Assembly (NCBI GenBank): GCA_022451485.1
Contig: JAKUQS010000023.1
Coordinates: forward strand, 1-46,020
Direction of reading: 5' to 3'
Length of the DNA stretch: 46,020 bases
Source of the DNA: Gammaproteobacteria bacterium
GTDB taxonomy: Bacteria > Pseudomonadota > Gammaproteobacteria > Arenicellales > UBA868
Of the stretch, positions 26,627-36,051 are shown piece by piece. The notes beneath the pieces are model-generated. The model was not told the DNA's origin and did no database searches. It saw only the letters and a program-made list of their open reading frames with translations. The stretch's first letter is position 1; every line of letters starts with the position of its first letter. The translations under genes and the position numbers were made by a program.

Positions 26627-27862
26627 TTAGTCGTAAATTCTGCAATCGTCAATTACTTTGCCGTTATTCGGCAAGACCCCCTCAGATAGCAGCTCTACCT
26701 CACCACGCAACTTACAAACATCTCGGATCGTCTTAGACACAAGGTCTGAAAAACCGTCAGGAATCTGACCCACCTCACAACGAAGCACCATATTATCGGC
26801 ATTATTGTTGTTATCAATGACAAGACATCCCCGCACAATCTCGGGATGACGGGCAACAATCTCAGCAACTTGAGATGGATGAACAAACATGCCGCGTACT
26901 TTGGCCGTCTGATCTGCTCGGCCCATCCAACCGAGAACTCGACGGTTCGTGCGCCCGCAAGGACTCTGGCCTGTCATGAAAGTCGATAAATCACCGGTGG
27001 CAAAACGAATCAACGGGTAATGCGGATTAAGTGTGGTGACGAGCACTTCACCCACTTCTCCCTCGGCCACCAAATCACCCGTACCAGGACGTACGATCTC
27101 AACGATGATCGACTCTTCGATGATCATACCCTCTTGCGCAGAGGATTCATAAGCAATCAGCCCAACGTCAGCCGTGGCATAAACCTGAAGCACGCTAACA
27201 CCCCGGTCCGCTAATTCGCCGCGCAAACTCCCTGACAGCGCCTCGCCACCGACAGTCCCCAGTTCAAGACTCGACACATCGGCCTCCATCTCTTGCGCCT
27301 TGTCGAGAATGATCTTTAGAAATGAGGGGGTGCCGCAGTACACTCGCGGGTTCAGGTGAGTCATTGCCTGTACCTGCAACTCGGTCTGGCCAACACCCGC
27401 GGGAAACACAGCACAACCGAACGCACGTGCGGCCCGGTCCAGCATCAAACCGGCTGGAGTAAAGTGGTAAGAAAACGTGTTGTGGACCAAATCACCAGGC
27501 CGCACACCAACGGCGTTTAGTGCGCGCCCCATGTTCCAATCGTCTGCCCCCCCTGCATCCGGCTCAAAAATTCCGCCGGGAGAAGCAAACACATGCTGCA
27601 AATCACCCGCATTAAGCACAGCAAATCCACCAAACGGTGGCGTTTCGGTTTGACGAGCCGCCATCTCCGACTTACGCGTTACCGGCAGACGCGCCAACGC
27701 GCCGCGATCGATCACCGTCGCCGGGTCCACATCCCTCAACAGAGCGCTGTACGCTACCGAGTGCTCTTTAGCATGTTGCAATTGTGCAACCAGTAACTCG
27801 AACTGCTCTATTTCTCGCTGCTCCGGCGAGCGCGTTTCCAGCGCATCAAAATAATTGTCCAT
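26627..27862 (-). CDS. PaaK-like phenylacetate-CoA ligase family protein
   Basis: The protein belongs to the adenylate-forming PaaK family, which activates phenylacetate or other aromatic acids to CoA esters. The VGGEALSG block, the YATADVGLIAYE motif, the ATGDLS region and the C-terminal NNGKVIDD lysine are recognisable. However, the usual Ser/Thr/Gly-rich P-loop (S-S-G-T-T-G-K-P in PaaK) reads ASPGGIFEP, so ATP handling may differ. The first in-frame start is TTG 27871, which overlaps the ssb stop; the ATG at 27862 is chosen. No good ribosome binding site is seen, so translation is probably coupled to ssb. It lies ahead of the acyl-CoA synthetase and transporter. Confidence 0.9.
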   Translation of the reverse strand: MDNYFDALETRSPEQREIEQFELLVAQLQHAKEHSVAYSALLRDVDPATVIDRGALARLPVTRKSEMAARQTETPPFGGFAVLNAGDLQHVFASPGGIFEPDAGGADDWNMGRALNAVGVRPGDLVHNTFSYHFTPAGLMLDRAARAFGCAVFPAGVGQTELQVQAMTHLNPRVYCGTPSFLKIILDKAQEMEADVSSLELGTVGGEALSGSLRGELADRGVSVLQVYATADVGLIAYESSAQEGMIIEESIIVEIVRPGTGDLVAEGEVGEVLVTTLNPHYPLIRFATGDLSTFMTGQSPCGRTNRRVLGWMGRADQTAKVRGMFVHPSQVAEIVARHPEIVRGCLVIDNNNNADNMVLRCEVGQIPDGFSDLVSKTIRDVCKLRGEVELLSEGVLPNNGKVIDDCRIYD

Positions 27863-27867
27863 CACGC

Positions 27868-28344
27868 TCAAAAGGGAATATCGTCATCCAAATCCAGGTC
27901 ACCACCACTACCGGGGTTACCGGCAGGGCTCGATGCCCGACTCGCAGGGGCCTTGGAAGCAGAGCCCCCCGTGTCCGCGCCGGACATCTCTCCACTACCA
28001 CCGCGTGACCCCAACATCTTCATTTCGTTGGCAACGATCTCCGTGGTGTAACGATCCTGACCACTCTCTTTGTCTTGCCATTTATTGGTCTGCAAACGGC
28101 CCTCGATATAGACCTGTGAACCCTTACGCAAATACTCGCCGGCAATCTCAGCCAATCGACCGAAAAAAACCACGCGATGCCATTCCGTTTTCTCCTGACG
28201 CTCGCCGGACTGCTTATCTCGCCAAGTGTCTGTCGTTGCAACGGAAACATTAGCAATCGGATTACCACTTGCCGAATAACGGACTTCTGGGTCCCGGCCC
28301 AGGTTACCTACAATAATCGCTTTATTTACACTTCCTGCCATCAT
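27868..28344 (-). CDS. ssb: Single-stranded DNA-binding protein
   Basis: SSB coats single-stranded DNA in replication and repair. The 158-residue protein opens with [19 protein letters not shown], has the full OB fold to about residue 108, then a Gly/Ser-rich linker and the acidic tip DLDDDIPF, the docking site for partner proteins. AGGAG lies just before the doubled ATG (28344 and 28341). Its position beside an MFS gene and divergent uvrA is the arrangement known from Pseudomonas and other gammaproteobacteria. Confidence 0.97.
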   Translation of the reverse strand: MMAGSVNKAIIVGNLGRDPEVRYSASGNPIANVSVATTDTWRDKQSGERQEKTEWHRVVFFGRLAEIAGEYLRKGSQVYIEGRLQTNKWQDKESGQDRYTTEIVANEMKMLGSRGGSGEMSGADTGGSASKAPASRASSPAGNPGSGGDLDLDDDIPF

Positions 28345-28405
28345 TTTTCTCCTGAGGGAATCGGTGGGAGGTCTCTCGGCTATTTGATTTCATTAACTGC
28401 CTGAC

Positions 28406-29773
28406 TCAATGCACCGACACACCGGCAACATCAGCCAGGCTCGCATTATGGAAACTCGATGGACTGACTTTCAAGTAGACCATATTTTGCCCTGCTAATA
28501 CTGTGACATCGTACACACCCGGCAACTTTCTCAATGCCTTAATACGATCCTCAAATTGCGCCGCTGGGATGTCCTCCAGATAGACCGTAACACTGTTCAT
28601 CAATTCAGGGACATCCCCCAACAAAACAACAACCCACCATAGTGCCAACAACGTCCCCATGAGGAGAAAAACCCCAACAGGGCCAAAGTGGCCGAAAATA
28701 AACCCGCCAACAGCCCCTCCAACAAAAACACCAGCGAATTGGCAGGTGTTGTACACCCCGAGTGCCGTGCCTTTTAATTGTGATGGCGCCACCCTTGAGA
28801 CCAGTGATGGTAGCAAGGCCTCGAGTAAATTGAAGCCGGTAAAGAAAATGACCAAGCCCCCAACCAACCCCCATCCCTCTCCTGCCGCCCACGCGAGCAA
28901 TGCAGCGGAGATCAGCATTAAAGAAAGCGCCACACGAAATGCCGTATACGATTGTCCACTACGCATACTCAACAACAGTAACGGCAGCATGACCACTACT
29001 GAAGCGACCAGCACTGGAACGTAGACACGCCAATGATCGAGTGAATCTAACCCCAACACATCAACAAGGGCGGGAGGCACTGCAACAAACAATGCCATTA
29101 ACGAGAGATGCTGAACGAACACACCAAGGTCTAGCCGCAGCAGATGCCAGTTAGAGAAGACGCTACTCCAATCTCCTCGATGCCTTGAGTAAATTAGATT
29201 CCCTGAATGCTGTGGTGTTGGCACGCCCAACCACAGCACCGGCATAACAACCAACGCTGCAAAAGCAGCCAGATAGAACAAGCCGGGCACTCCGATCCAG
29301 CCTTCCAACACACTGCCCCCCATCAAGGCTGTCAGGAAGGCCACACCGATCATGCCCCCAACCAGCGCTGTCGCTTTGATTCGCTGCTGCTCACGAGTCA
29401 GGTCAGCCAACAAGGCCAGCACCACGGCTGCTATCGCCCCGGCACCCTGCAACGCGCGCCCCACGATAATGCCTGACACGGTAACGGCTTCAGCCGATAC
29501 CACACTGCCCAGTGCGAATAATAATAATCCAAAAGCGATTAATCTTTTACGGCCAAAATGATCGGATAACCGGCCAAAGGGAATCTGGAAAATAGCTTGG
29601 GTTAATCCGTAAATCCCTAGAGCCAATCCCACCATTAGCGGTGTGGCGCCGGGTAAACCATCGGCATAGAGCGCCAATACCGGTAAAACGAGGAACAAGC
29701 CAAACATACGCAACCCGAATATCAGGGCCAGCGCAGACACCGCGCGACGCTCAATATGATTTAGCGGTTCCAT
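28406..29773 (-). CDS. MFS transporter, YajR-like with C-terminal YAM domain
   Basis: The protein is a 12-helix major facilitator drug/proton antiporter of about 395 residues. The GRLSDHFGRKRLI motif A loop (about 67-79) and the RALQGAGAI motif C region are clear. It is followed by a cytoplasmic ferredoxin-like YAM domain (about 395-455, with KALRKLPGVYDVTVLAGQN), which marks the YajR type. The substrate is unknown. It sits between ssb and uvrA in conserved order, 61 bases upstream of ssb. Confidence 0.93.
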   Translation of the reverse strand: MEPLNHIERRAVSALALIFGLRMFGLFLVLPVLALYADGLPGATPLMVGLALGIYGLTQAIFQIPFGRLSDHFGRKRLIAFGLLLFALGSVVSAEAVTVSGIIVGRALQGAGAIAAVVLALLADLTREQQRIKATALVGGMIGVAFLTALMGGSVLEGWIGVPGLFYLAAFAALVVMPVLWLGVPTPQHSGNLIYSRHRGDWSSVFSNWHLLRLDLGVFVQHLSLMALFVAVPPALVDVLGLDSLDHWRVYVPVLVASVVVMLPLLLLSMRSGQSYTAFRVALSLMLISAALLAWAAGEGWGLVGGLVIFFTGFNLLEALLPSLVSRVAPSQLKGTALGVYNTCQFAGVFVGGAVGGFIFGHFGPVGVFLLMGTLLALWWVVVLLGDVPELMNSVTVYLEDIPAAQFEDRIKALRKLPGVYDVTVLAGQNMVYLKVSPSSFHNASLADVAGVSVH

Positions 29774-29973
29774 TCAATAGGGTATGAATTGTCAGGGGCT
29801 ACATTCACTCACTGCTCACAGCCAAACGCGCATAAAACTCACTGGCAGGAAAAGCAGCCCAAACCAACAAAGGTAGATCCGGCACATTCGCTGCGTCCAA
29901 TCGCTTAACGTCAAAACTTTGTGTCGGCTACATAACACGTTCTAATATTACCAGTTTTGCCGAGCCATTCCTG
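29774..29973. other. Divergent intergenic region between the MFS gene and uvrA
   Basis: This 200-bp gap should hold the promoters of both genes. I see no convincing LexA box (the only CTG-N10-CAG match, near 29840-29860, has a GC-rich centre unlike an SOS box) and no clear -35/-10 pair. Confidence 0.4.
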
Positions 29974-32853
29974 ATGATGCGAGAGATAAAGATACGGGGC
30001 GCGCGGACGCATAATCTCAAGAATATCTCTCTTGATCTGCCCCGCGATCGCCTTATTGTACTGACCGGCCTATCTGGTTCTGGGAAGTCATCTCTCGCCT
30101 TCGACACAATTTACGCGGAGGGCCAGCGCCGTTACGTCGAATCCTTATCAACCTATGCTAGGCAGTTTCTTTCCTTAATGGAAAAACCTGAGGTCGACCT
30201 GATCGAAGGACTTTCCCCAGCCATCAGCATCGAACAGAAATCCTCCTCTCATAACCCTCGCTCAACTGTCGGCACCGTGACAGAAATTTACGACTACCTG
30301 CGACTGCTCTATGCACGTGTCGGCGATCCCCGTTGTCCAGATCACGGTGTCTCGCTTACCGCCACCGCGGTGAGCGAAATGGTCGATCGAGTGTTAGCGC
30401 TTCCCGAAAACACTCGACTCCTCCTATTAGCCCCGATTATTCGCGACCGCAAGGGTGAGTATCAGCAAATGCTTTCGGGCCTGCGGAGTCAGGGCTTTGT
30501 CCGTGTACGGATTGACGGCACCGTTTATGAACTCGATGAGGCACCCGCTCTGGATAAGAAAAAAAAGCACTCGATTGACGTCGTCATCGACCGCGTCGTG
30601 GTTCATTCAGACAGCGCTCAACGACTGGCTGAGTCTTTTGAAACAGCACTGGCCCTGGCAAACGATATAGCAGTCATCCAATTGGTCGACCAACAAGGTG
30701 TGGGTGGTGAGGAACTGCTCTTTTCCGCACGTTATGCTTGCCCACACTGCGGATACAGTCTCGACGAACTCGAGCCGCGAATGTTTTCGTTTAACAATCC
30801 GGCAGGTGCCTGCCCGACTTGCGACGGCCTTGGCGCAAGACAATTTTTCGACCCAGATCGAGTCGTCCATGACAGCTCGCTTAGCCTTGCGGCCGGCGCG
30901 ATTGCCGGCTGGGACCGGCGCAATGCGTTCTACTTCAATCTGCTCAACTGTTTAGCTGAGCATTACGGTTTTGATATCGAAAAACCCTTCGATCAACTGC
31001 CTGCAAACGTGCGCGATACCATTCTTAACGGCAGCGGTAGTGAGCGCATCGAATTCAAATATTTACGGTCACACGGTCGCCGCTCTCGTCGACGGACACA
31101 TTCATTTGAAGGCGTACTGCCGAATATGCAGCGCCGTTACCATGAATCAGAGTCGCCAACGCTGCGCGAAGATCTCGGTCGATACCTGACAAATCAGACC
31201 TGCGAATCTTGTTCAGGCAGTCGCCTTCGGACGGAGGCGCGCCACGTATTTGTAGCGGAGCACCCGATCAACAGCATCACTACCCTTCCGGTCGAAGAGT
31301 CATTGTCTTTTTTTACGACCGTCAATCTGTCGGGACACCATGCCGAAATTGCGACACCCATCATCAAAGAAATCAGCGATCGGCTGCGCTTTCTTTGCAA
31401 CGTTGGACTGGAATACCTCTCTCTCGATCGGGCAACAGAAAGCCTGTCCGGTGGAGAGGGACAACGTATCCGACTAGCCTCTCAGATAGGCTCGGGCCTT
31501 GTTGGCGTCATGTATATCCTGGATGAACCATCCATCGGGCTTCACCAACGCGACAATGGTCGGCTGTTGGAAACCTTATTCCACCTTAGGGATCTAGGTA
31601 ACACAATCATCGTCGTTGAACACGATGAAGAAGCCATACTGAATGCTGACCACGTAGTTGATCTTGGGCCTGGTGCCGGCGCTAATGGTGGTCAGGTCGT
31701 AGCACAAGGCCCACCCGATGCGATTCGCAAGAACCCGACATCACTAACGGGCCAATATTTAAGTGGCCGACGTTCAATAAAAATACCCCTTGAACGAACC
31801 CCAGTGGACAAAAAGAAAGCGCTGTCTATCAAAGGAGCACGAGGAAACAATCTTGACTCTGTCGACGTTGATTTCCCTATCGGTCTGTTCATTTGTGTCA
31901 CCGGTGTCTCCGGCTCAGGCAAATCCACGCTGGTCAACGGCACACTGTACCCTGCTGCCGCGCACAAACTGAACAATAGCCGCCTGCGTCCGGAGCCACA
32001 CAAAAAGATAAAAGGGCTAGAGCACATCGACAAGGTGATCGAAATCGACCAGAAGCCCATCGGCCGAACGCCTCGCTCCAACCCAGCTACCTATACCGGA
32101 CTATTTACTCCAATTCGGGAATTGTTTGCGGCGGTGCCCGAGTCTCGGGCCCGCGGCTACAAACCCGGTCGATTCTCATTCAATGTTCGAGGCGGGCGCT
32201 GCGAGGCCTGCCAGGGTGATGGACTGATTAAGGTGGAAATGCATTTCCTTCCTGACATCTACGTCGGCTGCGATGTTTGTAACAGCGCCCGATACAATCG
32301 TGAAACGTTGGATATCCGCTATAACGGGCGCAATATCAGCGAAGTGCTTTCGATGACAGTATCAGAAGCGGTGGTCTTCTTTGAGGCGATCCCAGTCATT
32401 CGTCGAAAACTCGATACACTCATTGATGTGGGTCTTGGGTACGTCCAACTGGGACAAAGTGCCACTACGCTGTCAGGTGGCGAAGCACAACGCATTAAGT
32501 TGTCGAGGGAACTTTCGAAGCGAGACACCGGCCGCACGCTTTACGTTCTGGACGAACCCACCACTGGCCTGCACTTTCATGATGTACGTCAGTTGCTCAG
32601 CGTGCTTCACCGGCTGCGAGATCAAGGCAACACGGTTGTTGTGATTGAACATAATCTCGACGTAATCAAAACAGCAGACTGGATTATTGACCTTGGACCC
32701 GAAGGTGGTCATCGCGGCGGTCAGCTGGTGGCCGCCGGTCCTCCAGAAGTGGTCGCCGCAAATGAGCGATCACACACCGGACAATTTCTCTCCAAGCTAC
32801 TCCACGCAAATAAACCAGGCGCAAGCATGGCCGCACAGAGTGGGCCACGCTAA
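29974..32853 (+). CDS. uvrA: Excinuclease ABC subunit A
   Basis: UvrA detects bulky DNA lesions and loads UvrB in nucleotide excision repair. The 959-residue chain (usual 940) has the first Walker [11 protein letters not shown] (31-40), the second GVSGSGKST near 650, two LSGGE signatures, and the zinc-binding Cys sets [23 protein letters not shown] and [16 protein letters not shown]. Two start codons stand in tandem (29974 and 29977). The tail after the last ATPase motif is about 20 residues longer than E. coli's. Confidence 0.98.
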   Translation: MMREIKIRGARTHNLKNISLDLPRDRLIVLTGLSGSGKSSLAFDTIYAEGQRRYVESLSTYARQFLSLMEKPEVDLIEGLSPAISIEQKSSSHNPRSTVGTVTEIYDYLRLLYARVGDPRCPDHGVSLTATAVSEMVDRVLALPENTRLLLLAPIIRDRKGEYQQMLSGLRSQGFVRVRIDGTVYELDEAPALDKKKKHSIDVVIDRVVVHSDSAQRLAESFETALALANDIAVIQLVDQQGVGGEELLFSARYACPHCGYSLDELEPRMFSFNNPAGACPTCDGLGARQFFDPDRVVHDSSLSLAAGAIAGWDRRNAFYFNLLNCLAEHYGFDIEKPFDQLPANVRDTILNGSGSERIEFKYLRSHGRRSRRRTHSFEGVLPNMQRRYHESESPTLREDLGRYLTNQTCESCSGSRLRTEARHVFVAEHPINSITTLPVEESLSFFTTVNLSGHHAEIATPIIKEISDRLRFLCNVGLEYLSLDRATESLSGGEGQRIRLASQIGSGLVGVMYILDEPSIGLHQRDNGRLLETLFHLRDLGNTIIVVEHDEEAILNADHVVDLGPGAGANGGQVVAQGPPDAIRKNPTSLTGQYLSGRRSIKIPLERTPVDKKKALSIKGARGNNLDSVDVDFPIGLFICVTGVSGSGKSTLVNGTLYPAAAHKLNNSRLRPEPHKKIKGLEHIDKVIEIDQKPIGRTPRSNPATYTGLFTPIRELFAAVPESRARGYKPGRFSFNVRGGRCEACQGDGLIKVEMHFLPDIYVGCDVCNSARYNRETLDIRYNGRNISEVLSMTVSEAVVFFEAIPVIRRKLDTLIDVGLGYVQLGQSATTLSGGEAQRIKLSRELSKRDTGRTLYVLDEPTTGLHFHDVRQLLSVLHRLRDQGNTVVVIEHNLDVIKTADWIIDLGPEGGHRGGQLVAAGPPEVVAANERSHTGQFLSKLLHANKPGASMAAQSGPR

Positions 32854-33372
32854 CGCGCTGTCGATTGCACTCAATTCATCCTTTTGTCTGCAAATCTTCA
32901 GCACCTGCGCTGTGGCATCGAGTGGGCCCATAACAGTCGTATGCGCGCGCTATCCTGCTACCTTAGTCAAGCCCCTGCAAAAATCACTGATGCCGCTTGA
33001 GTCAAGGAGTTCACCTCGCGCAGCCCTCGTATCGCATTTTGCTCCGATACCCCGATTGTGTGCCGCAACACGTCCGCTTCCAGGCGCCTTGATCAGCAGT
33101 CCGCCATGCGGCGTACCCTTGGACATTAACTCGTCAACTATCTCGTACTAAAATGCGTATTTAAGGAGAACGGTTGCAGTATTGACAATACCCTGATATC
33201 TGAGGGGATTCGAATCAGCCCAACAAATCCGCCGTGCGCGGCTCCACGGTCCGACCAACACTTCAACAACGGGGAATCCGCATCGCCATAAGCGGTATCA
33301 TCTGGTTAACAGGCCTTGCCGAAAATCTTTCTCGCAACGGCACGCTATTTTCTGAACTCTGGAAACCGAATA
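32854..33372. other. 519-bp gap between uvrA and aceE
   Basis: No convincing gene is visible. A 58-codon frame on the minus strand (ATG near 33127) has no recognisable motif and no clear ribosome binding site. No T-run terminator follows uvrA. The region should contain the pyruvate dehydrogenase promoter, and holds the palindrome listed separately. Confidence 0.5.
33179..33191. promoter_or_regulatory. Palindrome upstream of the pyruvate dehydrogenase operon
   Basis: GTATTG and CAATAC form a perfect 6+1+6 inverted repeat, 181 bases upstream of the aceE ATG. PdhR and other regulators bind short palindromes in front of pyruvate dehydrogenase operons, so this may be an operator; the sequence is not the E. 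coli PdhR site and a chance match is possible. Confidence 0.35.
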
Positions 33373-36045
33373 ATGGATCCTCGGGCCAAAGCGAACGACC
33401 TCGACCCCGTTGAAACCCGGGAGTGGATCGATTCACTCGCCGCAGTACTCGCCATCGATGGTGAAGAACGTGCCCACTTTCTAATCGAGGAATTAATCGA
33501 TCACGCCAGGCGCACAGGAACGCAAATTCCCTATCGCCCTCATACGGCCTACGTCAACACGATTCCTGCATCCACCGAACACATCTCTCCCGGTGATGCC
33601 TCGCTTGAGTGGCGAATCCGCTCCCTGATTCGGTGGAACGCTCTCGCTATGGTTGTTCGTGCCAATCGGACCAGTTCGGAATTGGGCGGGCACATTGCAA
33701 GTTTTGCCTCCGCCGCCACCCTGTACGACGTGGGATTCAATCACTTTTGGCATGCCCCCTCAGAGGGTCACGGTGGTGACCTAGTTTTTTTCCAAGGCCA
33801 CTCCGCTCCCGGTATCTATGCGCGCGCTTATCTCGAGGGGAGACTCAGCGAATCGCAGCTGGAACATTTTCGCCAAGAGGTGAGCGGCGAAGGCTTGTCA
33901 TCCTATCCTCATCCGTGGTTAATGCCTGATTTCTGGCAATTTCCAACAGTTTCAATGGGTCTTGGGCCGATACAGGCTATTTACCAGGCCCGTTTTCTCC
34001 GTTATTTCCATCACCGCGGTTTTGCTGACACCAGCCAACGGAAGGTATGGGCCTTTATCGGTGACGGCGAAATGGATGAACCTGAATCCATGGGTGCGAT
34101 CGGCCTCGCCGGCCGGGAAGGATTGGACAATTTGATCTTCGTCGTCAATTGCAATCTTCAACGGTTAGATGGTCCAGTGCGTGGAAACGGAAAAATTATC
34201 CAGGAACTAGAAGGTGAGTTTCGCGGTGCCGGCTGGAACGTAATCAAAGTGATATGGGGAGCGTACTGGGATCCACTTCTCATGCGCGATACCAATGGTC
34301 TCCTCAAAGCGCGCATGGACGAAGCGATTGATGGCGAATACCAGGCCTTCAAATCCAAGGACGGCGCCTTCGTTCGCGAACACTTTTTTGGCAAACATCC
34401 CGAGTTACTGGCAATGGTCGCTAACATGACTGACGAGGATGTCTGGCGACTCAACCGCGGGGGACATGACCCACACAAAGTTTATGCCGCCTACACCGAA
34501 GCGGTATCACACCCCGGCCAACCGACGGTGATACTGGCAAAGACGGTAAAGGGCTACGGGATGGGCGAGTCCGGTGAGGGCCAGAACACCACCCACCAGC
34601 AAAAGAAGATGGCCGAAGACGCCCTGATTGCATTTCGGGATCGATTCGACATTCCCCTGTCAGACGCAGAGGTAGTGTCCGCACCGTTTTACCGACCGGG
34701 CGAGGACAGTCCGGAAATACAGTATCTAAAAGAACGTCGTCGTAAACTGGGCGGATATCTCCCTGCGCGTCGCGATATTGCTCCGCCATTGCCCATCCCA
34801 CCGTTGGACGCGCTCCAGAGTCTTCTAGACGGAACTGGCGAGCGCGAGATCTCAACGACGATGGCGTTCGTTCGTATATTGACAAGCCTGGTGCGCGACT
34901 CAGAGATCAAAGATCGTATCGTACCTATTGTTCCAGACGAATCACGGACCTTTGGTATGGAAGGCATGTTCCGCCAGTTGGGGATCTACTCTCCTTTCGG
35001 TCAATTGTATGAACCTGAAGATGCCGATCAGCTGATGTATTACCGCGAGGATCAACAGGGCCAGGTGTTGCAGGAAGGAATCAACGAGGCCGGCGCCATG
35101 TCGTCGTGGATGGCCGCTGCCACTGCCTATGCCAATCATGGAATTGCCATGGTGCCCTTCTATGTCTTTTATTCAATGTTTGGCCTTCAGCGGGTCGGTG
35201 ATCTGGCCTGGGCAGCTGGCGATATCCAGGCCCGAGGTTTTCTGATCGGGGGTACCGCCGGACGAACCACTTTGGCCGGGGAAGGACTGCAGCACCAAGA
35301 TGGACATAGTCAGCTGCTGGCTTCGGTGATTCCCAACTGCGTTTCGTACGACCCCGCGTTTTCCTACGAACTTGCAGTCATTGTGCAAGACGGACTGCGC
35401 CGCATGTTTGGTCAAAAGGAAAACATCTACTACTACATCACCGTCATGAATGAAAATTATGTTCACCCACCGATGCCCAAAGGTGCTGAAACAGGTATCC
35501 TCAAAGGCCTGTACTTGCTGAAAAAAGCACGCCGGGCTCGTAAGGCAACGCCCCGAGTCCGACTCATGGGAAGCGGCACCATATTGAACGAGGCACTCGC
35601 AGCAGGCGAATTACTGATGCGCGATTATGGAGTCCAATCGGACATTTGGAGCGTAACCAGTTTCAATGAACTAACGCGTGATGGTCGTGCCGCCAGCCGG
35701 CATAATCGCTATCACCCTGAAGGTTCTGTCAGAAATGCCTATGTTACCCAGTGCCTAGAAAACGACGATGCTCCGGTTATTGCAGCCACCGACTATGTGC
35801 AAAGTTACGCCGATCAGATTCGAGAATTTGTGCCGGCTCGCTACGTAGTGCTGGGCACGGACGGTTTTGGTCGCAGTGGCACCCGCGCCCAATTACGCCA
35901 GTTCTTTGAAGTTAATCGCTGGCACATTGCACTGGCCGCGCTCAAGGCACTGGCAGACGAAGGCCAAGTCCCGCCATCGACTGTGTCTGATGCTATCAAG
36001 CAATACTCTCTGGATTCTGCAAAGCCTGATCCCACCACGATATAA
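33373..36045 (+). CDS. aceE: Pyruvate dehydrogenase E1 component (homodimeric AceE)
   Basis: This thiamin diphosphate enzyme decarboxylates pyruvate and passes the acetyl group to lipoyl-E2. The 891-residue length agrees with the E. coli protein (887). The ThDP motif runs from GDGEMDEPES (230-239) to NCN (259-261). The frame opens at a TTG (33316), but the family N terminus (DLDPVETREWIDS) follows the ATG at 33373, which has GGAAA eight bases ahead. aceF begins six bases after the stop. Confidence 0.98.
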   Translation: MDPRAKANDLDPVETREWIDSLAAVLAIDGEERAHFLIEELIDHARRTGTQIPYRPHTAYVNTIPASTEHISPGDASLEWRIRSLIRWNALAMVVRANRTSSELGGHIASFASAATLYDVGFNHFWHAPSEGHGGDLVFFQGHSAPGIYARAYLEGRLSESQLEHFRQEVSGEGLSSYPHPWLMPDFWQFPTVSMGLGPIQAIYQARFLRYFHHRGFADTSQRKVWAFIGDGEMDEPESMGAIGLAGREGLDNLIFVVNCNLQRLDGPVRGNGKIIQELEGEFRGAGWNVIKVIWGAYWDPLLMRDTNGLLKARMDEAIDGEYQAFKSKDGAFVREHFFGKHPELLAMVANMTDEDVWRLNRGGHDPHKVYAAYTEAVSHPGQPTVILAKTVKGYGMGESGEGQNTTHQQKKMAEDALIAFRDRFDIPLSDAEVVSAPFYRPGEDSPEIQYLKERRRKLGGYLPARRDIAPPLPIPPLDALQSLLDGTGEREISTTMAFVRILTSLVRDSEIKDRIVPIVPDESRTFGMEGMFRQLGIYSPFGQLYEPEDADQLMYYREDQQGQVLQEGINEAGAMSSWMAAATAYANHGIAMVPFYVFYSMFGLQRVGDLAWAAGDIQARGFLIGGTAGRTTLAGEGLQHQDGHSQLLASVIPNCVSYDPAFSYELAVIVQDGLRRMFGQKENIYYYITVMNENYVHPPMPKGAETGILKGLYLLKKARRARKATPRVRLMGSGTILNEALAAGELLMRDYGVQSDIWSVTSFNELTRDGRAASRHNRYHPEGSVRNAYVTQCLENDDAPVIAATDYVQSYADQIREFVPARYVVLGTDGFGRSGTRAQLRQFFEVNRWHIALAALKALADEGQVPPSTVSDAIKQYSLDSAKPDPTTI

Positions 36046-36051
36046 GCGTTA

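Noticed and set aside
29840..29860. LexA (SOS) box ahead of uvrA
   Set aside because: The only CTG-N10-CAG match has a GC- and purine-rich centre and lacks the CTGT/ACAG ends.
32954..33127. 58-codon minus-strand frame in the uvrA-aceE gap
   Set aside because: No family resemblance, weak start context, and a length expected by chance.
32687..33151. Plus-strand frame of 154 codons at the end of uvrA
   Set aside because: Its first third overlaps uvrA in another frame, it has no ribosome binding site and no recognisable motif.
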